From Cupriavidus sp. (GTDB lineage: Bacteria > Pseudomonadota > Gammaproteobacteria > Burkholderiales > Burkholderiaceae), in the NCBI GenBank assembly GCA_031181345.1, contig JAPSLC010000037.1, positions 1-53,543 of the forward strand: a stretch of DNA of 53,543 bases, written 5' to 3'. The notes below the pieces were generated by a model that ran no database searches, had not been told where the DNA came from, and was given only the letters and a program-made list of their open reading frames with translations. A program made the translations under genes and the position numbers. Of the stretch, positions 32,907 to 43,489 are shown in pieces (position 1 is the stretch's first letter; each line of letters begins with the position of its first letter).

Positions 32907-35444
32907 CTAGAACAGCCCCAGCTGCCGGCTGACCACGTTATCGAACGCGTCGCCGACGAAGGGCAGGATCGCGTCGGCGACCGGCTGCAGTTGCCGGGTC
33001 AGATAGTGGTCGTAGTCGATCGGGGCCCTGCGCACCTCCAGCGGTTCCGGCCCCGCGACCGTCATCACGTACTGGATCCACGCGCCCTGCCGATACTGCA
33101 GCGGCCGCCCGCGCTCGCGGTTGAAGTCGTCGGCGACGCGGGCCGCCCGCACATGCGGCGGCACATTGCGCTGGTAGTCGTCCAGCTGCCGGCGCAGGCG
33201 CTTGCGATAGACCAGCAGCGCATCGAGCTCGCCCTGCAGCAGCTTGGCGACGTAATCGCGAACATAGTCGGCATATGGCTCGCCCTGGAAGACGCGCCGA
33301 TACAGCTCCTGCTGAAAGGACTGCGCCAGCGGCGACCAGTCCGTGCGCACCGCCTCCAGCCCCTTGAACACCATCTGCTCGCCGCCGTCCGCGCCGCGCA
33401 CCAGCCCCGCATAGCGCTTCTTGCTGCCGTCCTCGGCACCGCGCACCGTTGGCATCAGGAAGCGGCGGTAGTGGGTCTCGTACTGGATCTCCAGCGCGCT
33501 GTCGAGCCCGTATGCCTCGCGCAAATGTTCGCGCCACCAGTCGTTGATATGCGCGACCAGCTCGCGTCCGATGCGGTCCGCCTCCTCGTCGGCGTGGCGG
33601 CGGCCGAGCGCGACGAAGGTCGAGTCCGTATCACCGTAGATCACCGTGTAGCCGCGGCCCTCGACCAGCTCGCGCGTCCTGCGCATGATCTCGTGCCCGC
33701 GCATCGTGATCGACGAGGCGAGCCGCGCATCGAAGAAGCGGCAGCCGGTCGAACCGAGCACGCCGTAGAACGCGTTCATGATGATCTTGAGCGCCTGCGA
33801 CAGCGGCTTGTTGCCGTCGCGCTTGGCCGCGTCGCGGCCCTGCCAGATCTCGGCGACGATGGCCGGCAGCGCGTGACTGTCGCGCGAGAAGCGCGCGCCG
33901 CGAAAGCCCGGCACGGTCCTGGCCGGATCGGCGCTGTGCATGCCCTCCACCAGCCCGACGGGATCGATCAGGAACGTGCGGATGATCGACGGATACAGGC
34001 TCTTGTAGTCGAGCACCAGCACCGAGTCGTACAGCCCGGGGCGCGAATCCATCACGAAGCCGCCGGGGCTGGCCTCTTCCGGCTGATCCCCGAGGTTCGG
34101 CGCGACATAGCCGAGCCGATGCATGCGCGGCAGGTACAGATGCGTGAAGGCAGCCACCGAACCGCCGCTGCGATCGACCTCCAGGCCGGTGACGGTGGCG
34201 CGGTCCAGCAGGAACTGCAGCAGCTGCGCCTTCTCGAAGATGCGCGTGACCAGCTCGCAGTCCTTCAGGTTGTAGCGCGCCAGCGCCGCCTTGTCGGTGG
34301 CGAACATGCGGTCGATCGCGTCCATCCGGTCGTAGGGATCGTCGATGTCCTTGCCCTCGCCCAGCAGCGAGCGCGCGACGAATTCCAGGCTGAACGAGGC
34401 GAAGCTCCAGGTCGCCGATCGCATCGCCTCGATGCCGTCGATGATCAGCCGGCCCGGCAGCGCGGCGAAGTAATGGTGCTCACGCGTGCCGTGCTGCCGC
34501 CATTCGAGCGGCGTGCCGCCGCGGCCCAGGCGCAGCGGCACCTTCAGCCGCTCGGCATGCTGGCGCAGCACGCGCAGGTCGAACTGCACCAGGTTCCAGC
34601 CGATGATCGCGTCCGGGTCGTGGCGATCGAACCAGGCGATCAGCCTGTGCAGCATGTCTGCCGGGGTGTCGCAGTAATGGAGGTGGTGATCTGGCGACCG
34701 CCCTTGCCCTCTCCCCTGCCCCTCTCCCGCAAGCGGGAGAGGGGGTGGTGTCGAAGCGCCGGCATCGTTGCACTCGTCTTGCAGATCGCTGGCCGTGGGC
34801 GGGCCGAGCATCAGCACGGTGCGGTCGCCACAACCCTCGAGCGCGATCGAATAGAGATCGCCCTGCATGCTGGTCTCGATATCGAGGGACACGCAGCGCA
34901 GCCGCGGGCGATAGCTCGCGGCCGGCTTGATCTGCACGTCGACCAGCGCGCCATCGGCGTCCGGCCGGCCGGAAAACTGCACCGGCGCGGTGATGAAGCG
35001 CTCCATCAGATAGCGCTCGGGCGGCCGGATGTCGGCCTCGTAGACGTCGATGCCGGCCTGCCGCAGCGTCTTCTCGATACGCAGCAATTGCCGGTACTGG
35101 CGGCAATAGACACCGGTGACCGGACGCAGCCGGAAGTCCTTCAGCCTCAGCGGTTTCAGCTCGACCTGCGGCTCGCCGCGCAGCAAGGCGTCGGCGCGCA
35201 GCTGCTGCTCCTCGGGAATGAAGGCGACGCACGGCTGCGGCGGCAGACGCAGGCGCCGCGGACCGTCATCGGTGGCCAACCAGATTTCGATCTCGGTGCC
35301 GGCAGGCGTGTCGAGCCAATGGCGGGTCAGGATGAAGCCGTGCTGCGGCGGGGCCACGGTGGGGTGTCGGGGAAGGATCGAGGATCTGGGCGTCTCCAGC
35401 CCGTACGAGCCCGTACGGCCGGAGGTCGGCGGCGAGTCTAACAT
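32907..35444 (-). CDS. polB: DNA polymerase II (family B)
   Basis: This 845-residue protein aligns along its length with E. coli PolB (783), an SOS-type polymerase for lesion bypass and replication restart. It has GFILTRHW near the start, SLDIETSMQG (Exo I), GWNLVQFDLR (Exo II), YNLKDCELV (Exo III), VLDYKSLYPSIIRTF (motif A), KIIMNAFYGVLGS (motif B), YGDTDSTF (motif C) and the QLGLF clamp-binding tail. Between Exo I and Exo II, residues of about 233-247 are the translation of a palindromic repeat, an in-frame insert missing from E. coli PolB. The start is uncertain: ATG 35444 adds about 38 residues before the conserved region, while a GTG near 35358 starts close to it. Confidence 0.94.
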   Translation of the reverse strand: MLDSPPTSGRTGSYGLETPRSSILPRHPTVAPPQHGFILTRHWLDTPAGTEIEIWLATDDGPRRLRLPPQPCVAFIPEEQQLRADALLRGEPQVELKPLRLKDFRLRPVTGVYCRQYRQLLRIEKTLRQAGIDVYEADIRPPERYLMERFITAPVQFSGRPDADGALVDVQIKPAASYRPRLRCVSLDIETSMQGDLYSIALEGCGDRTVLMLGPPTASDLQDECNDAGASTPPPLPLAGEGQGRGQGRSPDHHLHYCDTPADMLHRLIAWFDRHDPDAIIGWNLVQFDLRVLRQHAERLKVPLRLGRGGTPLEWRQHGTREHHYFAALPGRLIIDGIEAMRSATWSFASFSLEFVARSLLGEGKDIDDPYDRMDAIDRMFATDKAALARYNLKDCELVTRIFEKAQLLQFLLDRATVTGLEVDRSGGSVAAFTHLYLPRMHRLGYVAPNLGDQPEEASPGGFVMDSRPGLYDSVLVLDYKSLYPSIIRTFLIDPVGLVEGMHSADPARTVPGFRGARFSRDSHALPAIVAEIWQGRDAAKRDGNKPLSQALKIIMNAFYGVLGSTGCRFFDARLASSITMRGHEIMRRTRELVEGRGYTVIYGDTDSTFVALGRRHADEEADRIGRELVAHINDWWREHLREAYGLDSALEIQYETHYRRFLMPTVRGAEDGSKKRYAGLVRGADGGEQMVFKGLEAVRTDWSPLAQSFQQELYRRVFQGEPYADYVRDYVAKLLQGELDALLVYRKRLRRQLDDYQRNVPPHVRAARVADDFNRERGRPLQYRQGAWIQYVMTVAGPEPLEVRRAPIDYDHYLTRQLQPVADAILPFVGDAFDNVVSRQLGLF
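34706..34746. repeat. Family B palindromic repeat inside polB
   Basis: CCCTCTCCCCTGCCCCTCTCCCGCAAGCGGGAGAGGGGG, the same element found between genes elsewhere in the window, lies in the polB reading frame without breaking it and is read as PPPLPLAGEGQGRGQG. Confidence 0.85.
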
Positions 35445-35467
35445 GGGGCTTCGCCGGCCATGGGCCG

Positions 35468-36259
35468 CTACCTGCCGACGATCGCGGCCAGCGTCAGATG
35501 CGCCACCACGTGGGCGATGATGGCCGCTTCGAGGCCGTAGCGCCAGAACAGGAAGCCGGCGATCAAGCCGAACGCCGCGTTGGCCCCGGTCAGATGCAGC
35601 ACCACCGGCCAAGCCAGCGGTCCGGCAAGCCCTGCCGCGGCGGGCAGATGCGCGAGCCCGAACACCAAGGCGCTGAGCGCGATCGCGGCCCAGACGAGCC
35701 CCGAGGCCGGGGTACCCGCGCCTCGCTGCACGACGCGCCACAGCGCCCACACCAACAGGCTCATCAGCCCCCAGCGCAGCAGGACTTCCTCGGTCACGCC
35801 GCCGTACAGCAGCCGCACGGCCAGCGGCATCGTCGCGGCGTGAATGGGCGCCGCGGCTTGCGGCGCCGTCGCGATCCAACCCCACAGCAACACGCCCGCA
35901 AGCAGGCCGCCCACCAGGCCCGGCAAGCATTGCGGGCGCAACGCGCACCACGGCGCCCGGCCAGACGCCAGCTCCGCCAGGGCAGGCGCCCGCAGCCCGA
36001 CCTTGCCGGCCAGCCTCGCACCGATGAACGCCGTCAGCGCGAGCAACAGCGCGCTCTGCACGCCGCTGGCCAGGCCCACCATCCAGATCGGCACGGGAAG
36101 GTTCTGGTGCTGCAGCAGCACGGGCACGCCCAGCCAGGCCATGGCGATCACGCCTGGAAGGCCGGCAGACCAGGTCAGAAGAAAGAGGCGGCGGTTCAGG
36201 GTTCGCTGAGCGGTCCGCTCGGGGGTTGGCTTCGTGTCGATCGCTTGGGTCTGCATCAT
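35468..36259 (-). CDS. CPBP-family intramembrane glutamic endopeptidase
   Basis: This 263-residue membrane protein has about six to eight hydrophobic segments. It shows the CPBP (Abi/CAAX-like) motifs GGVTEEVLLRWG (the EExxxR active site, about residue 156), FGLAHLPAAAGL (second motif) and the final HVVAHLTLA with the conserved His. Members range from prenyl-protease homologues to bacteriocin-immunity proteins; the role here is unknown. The polB gene starts 23 bases downstream on the same strand, and the KTSC gene stop overlaps its start, so the three may be cotranscribed. Confidence 0.9.
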   Translation of the reverse strand: MMQTQAIDTKPTPERTAQRTLNRRLFLLTWSAGLPGVIAMAWLGVPVLLQHQNLPVPIWMVGLASGVQSALLLALTAFIGARLAGKVGLRAPALAELASGRAPWCALRPQCLPGLVGGLLAGVLLWGWIATAPQAAAPIHAATMPLAVRLLYGGVTEEVLLRWGLMSLLVWALWRVVQRGAGTPASGLVWAAIALSALVFGLAHLPAAAGLAGPLAWPVVLHLTGANAAFGLIAGFLFWRYGLEAAIIAHVVAHLTLAAIVGR

Positions 36260-36489
36260 GGTTCGTGGATGGATTCGTATTCGTAGGCGCCCAGGATGTA
36301 GTCGTTGAAGTATCCGCCCTTGGAGTCGGCGTCCATGAAGTCGCGGTACACGCTGGCCGGGACGTCGAGATAGTGGTAGAGCTTGCCGCTGACGAACTCG
36401 ATGCCGAGCACGCGCTTGCGGTAGTCGTAGCCGATGGCGGCCACGACGGACGATTCGACGGGATCGAGGTGCATGGCTGTCGTTCTCAT
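36256..36489 (-). CDS. KTSC-domain small protein
   Basis: This roughly 77-residue protein carries the KTSC fold: VESSVVAAIGYDYRKRVLGIEF, then SGKLYHYLDVPASVYRDFM, then SKGGYFNDYILGAYEYE. The family is named for the Lys-Thr-Ser-Cys motif, part of which is replaced here. Its function is unknown; some members occur beside lysyl-tRNA synthetase-like proteins. Two starts are possible, ATG 36489 and ATG 36474, and neither has a strong ribosome site. Directly upstream lies a 12-base tandem repeat. The stop overlaps the protease gene start by four bases. It is the last core gene before the island. Confidence 0.8.
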   Translation of the reverse strand: MRTTAMHLDPVESSVVAAIGYDYRKRVLGIEFVSGKLYHYLDVPASVYRDFMDADSKGGYFNDYILGAYEYESIHEP

Positions 36490-36561
36490 CCGGTGCTGAA
36501 GGCAGTGCTCAAGCCGGTGCTCAAGCCAGTGCTGAAGCCAATGACGGAGCCGATGCCGGAG
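36490..36561. repeat. Six tandem 12-base units upstream of the KTSC gene
   Basis: Units such as CCGGTGCTGAAG, GCAGTGCTCAAG, CCGGTGCTCAAG and CCAGTGCTGAAG follow without gaps, and the last two (CCAATGACGGAG, CCGATGCCGGAG) are degraded. The array lies between the KTSC start and the left end of the island. Confidence 0.75.
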
Positions 36562-36568
36562 CACCAAC

Positions 36569-36654
36569 AAAAAGGGGTTACGTTTGCACGTAACCCTTTT
36601 TACTACAGTGGTGGGCCTCCCGTGAGTCGAACACGGCACCAATTGATTATGAGT
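36569..36654. repeat. Left direct repeat (att-like): tRNA 3'-half plus terminator
   Basis: This 86-base block matches 40565-40652 with three substitutions and two single-base gaps. It contains a terminator hairpin (GGGTTACGT-TTGC-ACGTAACCC, 36575-36596) and a truncated copy of the CAT-anticodon tRNA 3' half (36609-36654), ending in the anticodon loop sequence GATTATGAGT. It marks the left border of the island and is the usual scar of integrase-driven insertion into a tRNA gene. Confidence 0.9.
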
Positions 36655-36803
36655 GCGTGTCAGAGAGCAAACTCGTCAACACCATACTCCGACATCATCT
36701 AACTACATCTGTTAAAACTGTTATTTACAGAAGCAAGAAAAATGCGGTCCGCCACATTGTCTGCCTATGCACAACTATGGCGTTAACACTTTGTCGACAC
36801 CGT

Positions 36804-37382
36804 TCAGGACGGCGGATAAAACTCAATAGCCTTCCCGGCATCATTCGTCCAACGGCTGCTGATGCGCTTCGCTTTGCATGTCTCAAAGGCTCTCCGACCA
36901 AGCAATTTCCGCGTTTTCTCCAAATTTCGCTCTGTCACATCGGTTTCGCGTCCAACATGACTTAGCCAACCAATGAAGTGTATTTTGTCCGCCTCGTCTA
37001 CGTCCGGCCTATAAGCAACGAGGTCCATATATCTGACTCGGCCGTCCACCGTCGCCCGAACAGGAACGTGCGCAGAGAAGTCGCTCAGAAATGCCTTAAC
37101 GCTGAAGGGATTATTGGGGTCATACTCAAGTCCCAGTATCCTGCAAAGCTCCCGATAGTCCTTCTTATCAAGGAACGGTCTTACCTGATACCCACGCAGC
37201 ACGTCGAACTCGAAAGCAAGCGCGTGCCCCCTGGCCCCGAAGAGCAACCGATATGGTTCGTCGTCAACGAAAAAGAAGACATCGAACTCTGCGCGGCCGT
37301 GTCGATATCGGAATCGATACCGATCCATATCAAGGGCCCGCATACTTTGGTGAAGCGCCCGAAGTCCAACAACCGCAAGCAT
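36804..37382 (-). CDS. DUF6037-like hypothetical protein
   Basis: This 192-residue protein begins VVGLRALHQSMRALDMDRYRF, followed by EFDVFFFVDDEPYRLLFGARGHALAFEFDV, which recalls the DUF6037 family found in mobile islands (a memory-based assignment, not a search). The middle has YRELCRILGLEYDPNNPF, and the C-terminus has GRETDVTERNLEKTRKLLG. The start ATG 37382 follows GGAG at about 6 bases. Codon use and base composition are unlike the flanking chromosome. The function is unknown. It shares the island with the reverse transcriptase gene but is separated from it by the broken integrase, so they need not form one system. Confidence 0.68.
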   Translation of the reverse strand: MLAVVGLRALHQSMRALDMDRYRFRYRHGRAEFDVFFFVDDEPYRLLFGARGHALAFEFDVLRGYQVRPFLDKKDYRELCRILGLEYDPNNPFSVKAFLSDFSAHVPVRATVDGRVRYMDLVAYRPDVDEADKIHFIGWLSHVGRETDVTERNLEKTRKLLGRRAFETCKAKRISSRWTNDAGKAIEFYPPS

Positions 37383-37844
37383 CCTAACTCCATCCTTTCC
37401 CGGTTCCAGCGCATTCTACGACAGGTGCAGCCCCAAGCACAAAAAGCTGCAGGCGCTCAGCGACGCGAGCGCCGACAATTTGTAGCCAGAGCGCTCGGGG
37501 CTATAGCGCTCGCCGCGTCTCTGGCCCCCCCCCGGGGCGTCATCAGCTCGCTGAGTCGGTCGTCCCAAAGTGCCACCATAGCCGACTGCTGGCGAACTTT
37601 CGCGGCATATCCTCACTCCGCTTTGCTGCGCTCCGGTATTCCACGTTTTCGTCATCAGCCATCTATCGGATCGCACGTGAGTGGGAGAACGTTGGCAATC
37701 GCGCGCAGCAGCCGAGCGTCGAAATGGACGCCGAACTCGCATCCGCATACCCCTTCTTCCTGTCCTGGATGGTCACAGGTCGGGCACGGACTTACATGCA
37801 GCTCGCCCCCATCAGGTCCATCCAGTGAATAGAGAACGTTGACA
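37383..37844. other. Island spacer without a confident gene
   Basis: A 462-base stretch. On the minus strand a short cysteine-rich reading frame (37655 to about 37843) reads ...SPCPTCDHPGQEEGVCGCEFGV..., with a CxxC and a CxC, but has no ATG or GTG start with a ribosome site; it may be the rest of a small zinc-ribbon gene. A run of ten C residues lies near 37528. Nothing else was recognised. Confidence 0.4.
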
Positions 37845-38756
37845 CACGGGCGGCCAAGGGGGAAAGGGCTTCCGCAAAACCTTCACGACAAAGGCTGATG
37901 CACTTGCTTGCGAGGCATGGATACGCCCCTGGTGAACACTATCCCGGAATGGAAGCCGCCGAGACGCGACGCGTGACGCCTGTCGGGTCTCGTAAGACTG
38001 AGGCCCCCCATCATGGCGCGAACTTACGTCCCGGCGATGATACGCCCGCCAGGGTTGCTAGCGATGTGCGAAACCCTTGGCGACCCAACTGCCGATCGAT
38101 TCAATGCCGATGTTCGCGGAGCACCGCACGAACCGACAGCAAGCAGATATTAGTGCCCCCGGCATCAACTGAGAACAGCCTGCGGTGCTCAATGAGCTGC
38201 GGCGGTTGAGCTTGTGGAAGAAGGAAAATCTATTGGCCGGTGTACGGCAGATCAAACAGATTGAGCGCGAGCTTAGCTTTCTAAGCCTAGAGCAGATCAA
38301 GGCTCTGCTGTCTGCACTGGCAGACCATCCCGATACATTGCCGGTCTGGAAGGTCTGCCTCGCTACAGGGGCGCGCTGGAGCGAAACGGAAGGATTGACG
38401 CGACACAGGTGCCGCGGGAGCGGTTCATTTCTCCGGCGCGAAGAGCGGTCGCAACCATAGCGTACCAATAACGTCTGCACTTCACCCAAAGCTGATCATC
38501 ACGCGCAAAAGCGCAATGAAACCATTCCATTTGGCAACTGCTACCACACATTTCGCAAGGCAGTCGTCGCCACCGAACTAGACCTACCGGACGGTCAGTT
38601 GACTCATGTTTTACGGCATATCTTCTCGTCGCACGTCATGATCAACGGTGGCCACCATGCGCTACGCATCTGGCACCTGAGCACCTGCAGGAAGCTCTCC
38701 ACTGAACCCGCTCGCCATGCTTACGCCCCACTGACTCGTTGGCACGCACACCTCTG
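37845..38756 (+). pseudogene. Tyrosine-type phage integrase, broken by frameshifts and stops
   Basis: Fragments of one integrase follow in order but in different frames: the arm-type N-terminal piece GGKGFRKTFTTKADALACEAW (37850-37930, ending in a stop), MCETLGDPTADRFNADV near 38065-38115, the core-binding and catalytic piece LNELRRLSLWKKENLLAGVRQIKQ to CLATGARWSETEGLTRH with the first catalytic Arg (38185-38410), and the QLTHVLRHIFSSHVMINGG piece with the HxLRH motif (38596-38650). The terminal region that should carry the tyrosine is scrambled. It is a relic of the enzyme that inserted the island. The 3' end abuts the convergent reverse transcriptase gene. Confidence 0.85.
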
Positions 38757-40343
38757 TTAAGCCCGGCTAATGGGATTTTTCTTGGCCCAATTGGCAATGG
38801 AACGCTCCATGTCATCAAGCTGACCGTCAATGCCTCGAATCCAATGCTTATATTCGTCTGCAGGCAAGCACGAAGCCCCATAGATGAATGCCCGCCTAAG
38901 CCACGGCTGCAACTCATGTAAGTACTGTTTTCTACTCCTAAACCAGAAGTCCTTCTTACTACGACCCATAGCAAGCAGCAATTCTCTGGAAGAAAATTCA
39001 TCGGGAGTATCGTTATACAGCTTTACGTACTGGTCGTCCGAGTTCCATTCCCCATCAAGCGCGAATGGAAGCAACAGATACATACGACAATATTCCAGGT
39101 GTGAAGCAGTTGATGCGTCATCCTTGACGATTTCGATCAACTGCTTTCCAAGTTCAGCTTTCCGAGCCGGTGAGATTCCGTCGACCTGAAGCAGGTATTC
39201 GATAGTCTCGCGAATGACCGGCACGAACTTACCAAAGTTATCAAAGATGAGGTCGATTGCCTCCGTGTCGCCCAACTGGCCCAGTCTGCCGAGTAGGAAT
39301 TTCAGCAATGACAGGTCAGGCTCCTCAACGTGGATCTGCTCTTCTAGAATACCTTCCAGATTCAGTTGATCAATAGCGCCCTGAGCCTCTTCGGGCAGAG
39401 CGTCGTAATCGATCTCTTCGTACGTGTCAGCGATACCAATGTCAGAGAGCAATTCATAAAAGCGCTCCGACAAGGTGTCAAGCTCTCGCCTCTCGTTTTC
39501 CCGAAGGTAATCGCGCCGGAAGGTCTCAACAGGAACGATCTTTGTCTTGTTCTGTTGGAGAGTCAGGCCGTGATTGTCAAATAGCGAACGCGCAAGAAGA
39601 GTGAGACATTTATAGGCTTCAGCCTCCGACTGGCAGAATATCCGGAAGTCGTCTGAGTACCTTACATACTTAATTCCCTCAGAAAGCAATAGCTGGTCGA
39701 TATCCGCAATGGTAACCTCGGCAATTAGCCTGGCTGCTGCAGAGCCCACCGGAATACCATACGAATATGCCCCCGCCCAATGCCCGATAAGACGCTTCAG
39801 GGCCTTGGCATGCATGTGCCCCAGGCCCAGGGCGCTGTCCAGAGCGTTATCGATCCGGTGTGTATATAGCCGCGGGAAGAAATCGGCTATGTCAGCAATC
39901 ACAACGTAGGATGGAGCGAACTGTTCGCAGATGTCATGCGAAGCTTGCTGAAAACCTCGATATGAATACCTGTCGGAAAACATACGCCCATCTGCGTCTG
40001 GCGCGAAGCGATAGGAATGAACGATGTTGTCCGCAGGGGGGATTCGTTGCGCTTCGAGTCTGTGCCCAACCTCTCGCACGAGCGCAGTCAGGACAATGAA
40101 ATCGAGGGGGTCAAGCTGAGTAGAGATTCGAAAGCCGAAGCGATGTTTCGGAACGAGACATCGCCGGAATGGACGCACCTTCCAATCCGTGACATCCGTC
40201 GCCTGAATTGCCGCCTTTACCGTCCCCCAAGAATCAGCAAGCGCCTCGAACTCAAAGATGGACGGAAAAATGTCTGTGTCCTTGTAGGTCCGCGCATGCT
40301 CTAGCGCCCAATCTAGGGCGGCGTCGGTAAGGGTCAAAGGCAT
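38757..40343 (-). CDS. Abi/unknown-group-type reverse transcriptase, candidate anti-phage protein
   Basis: This 528-residue protein has the bacterial reverse transcriptase core in about residues 55-290. It starts with RPFRRCLVPKHRFGFRISTQLDPLDFIVLT (RT1-RT2 region), followed by ADIADFFPRLY (motif A, first catalytic Asp at 151), GIPVGSAAARLIAEV (motif B, residues 196-210) and YVRYSDDF (motif C, YSDD at 229-232). The C-terminal 220 or so residues are rich in helices, as in AbiA/AbiK and the unknown-group (DRT) enzymes; there is no maturase or X domain of group II introns. AAGGA lies 7 bases before the ATG. It sits at the end of a tRNA-borne island with a structured leader upstream. The exact DRT/UG class cannot be assigned by eye, and defence function is inferred from family and setting. 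Confidence 0.88.
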   Translation of the reverse strand: MPLTLTDAALDWALEHARTYKDTDIFPSIFEFEALADSWGTVKAAIQATDVTDWKVRPFRRCLVPKHRFGFRISTQLDPLDFIVLTALVREVGHRLEAQRIPPADNIVHSYRFAPDADGRMFSDRYSYRGFQQASHDICEQFAPSYVVIADIADFFPRLYTHRIDNALDSALGLGHMHAKALKRLIGHWAGAYSYGIPVGSAAARLIAEVTIADIDQLLLSEGIKYVRYSDDFRIFCQSEAEAYKCLTLLARSLFDNHGLTLQQNKTKIVPVETFRRDYLRENERRELDTLSERFYELLSDIGIADTYEEIDYDALPEEAQGAIDQLNLEGILEEQIHVEEPDLSLLKFLLGRLGQLGDTEAIDLIFDNFGKFVPVIRETIEYLLQVDGISPARKAELGKQLIEIVKDDASTASHLEYCRMYLLLPFALDGEWNSDDQYVKLYNDTPDEFSSRELLLAMGRSKKDFWFRSRKQYLHELQPWLRRAFIYGASCLPADEYKHWIRGIDGQLDDMERSIANWAKKNPISRA

Positions 40344-40564
40344 TTACTTTCCTTGATGCTGGGTGTAGGGAACAATTCGCACCTTCCAGATACTTGGAGG
40401 TAGGCATCGCCTATCGCGGTGGGAAAGCAGCAATAGTACCTGAGGTATCCGCCAATTTTTTTGGGGTCGGAGGTCATCAATGAATGTCGATCTCCGTCGA
40501 AGGTGCAATATTTGTGGCCTGGGACTGATTCAAGGTCGCTGACGTTTCGTTGACACGGGAAATA
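40344..40564 (-). other. Structured non-coding region upstream of the reverse transcriptase
   Basis: These 221 bases between the reverse transcriptase start and the right repeat contain three inverted repeats: ACCTTCCA/TTGGAGGT (40381-40401, imperfect), TAGGC-ATC-GCCTA (40401-40413) and GGAGGTC/GATCTCC (40469-40495, imperfect). No protein frame is evident. Several unknown-group reverse transcriptases and all retrons use a non-coding RNA encoded next to the enzyme, so a template or partner RNA could lie here; it must also hold the promoter. This is a hypothesis from structure and position only. Confidence 0.4.
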
Positions 40565-40685
<121 letters not shown>

Positions 40686-40693
40686 GGAAGCGT

Positions 40694-43273
<2,580 letters not shown>

Positions 43274-43489
43274 TGGCACGCTCACTTTCACCAGAACTGG
43301 AGAGAAAGATTTCGCAATCCAAACCGGCTATTGTAGCACGTCACCACTAGCCGGCCTTCCCGACAGGTGAGGTTTTCACCTGAAAAATCAAGGCTTAAGC
43401 CCAAAACCGACGGACTTCGCCCTGTTTATGCTGTTCTTCTGCCACCTGGCCGCGTACCTGTCTCCGGTATGGCGGCCGAATTCCGTTTT

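Noticed and set aside
36978..37832. A 284-codon plus-strand frame inside the island
   Set aside because: It lies opposite the DUF6037-like gene, has no ribosome site and no recognisable motifs; the minus-strand gene has the better start and protein-like sequence.
38757..40343. Group II intron-encoded protein
   Set aside because: No maturase (X) or endonuclease domain follows the reverse transcriptase core, and no intron RNA domain V-like hairpin was seen downstream, so it does not look like a retroelement intron.
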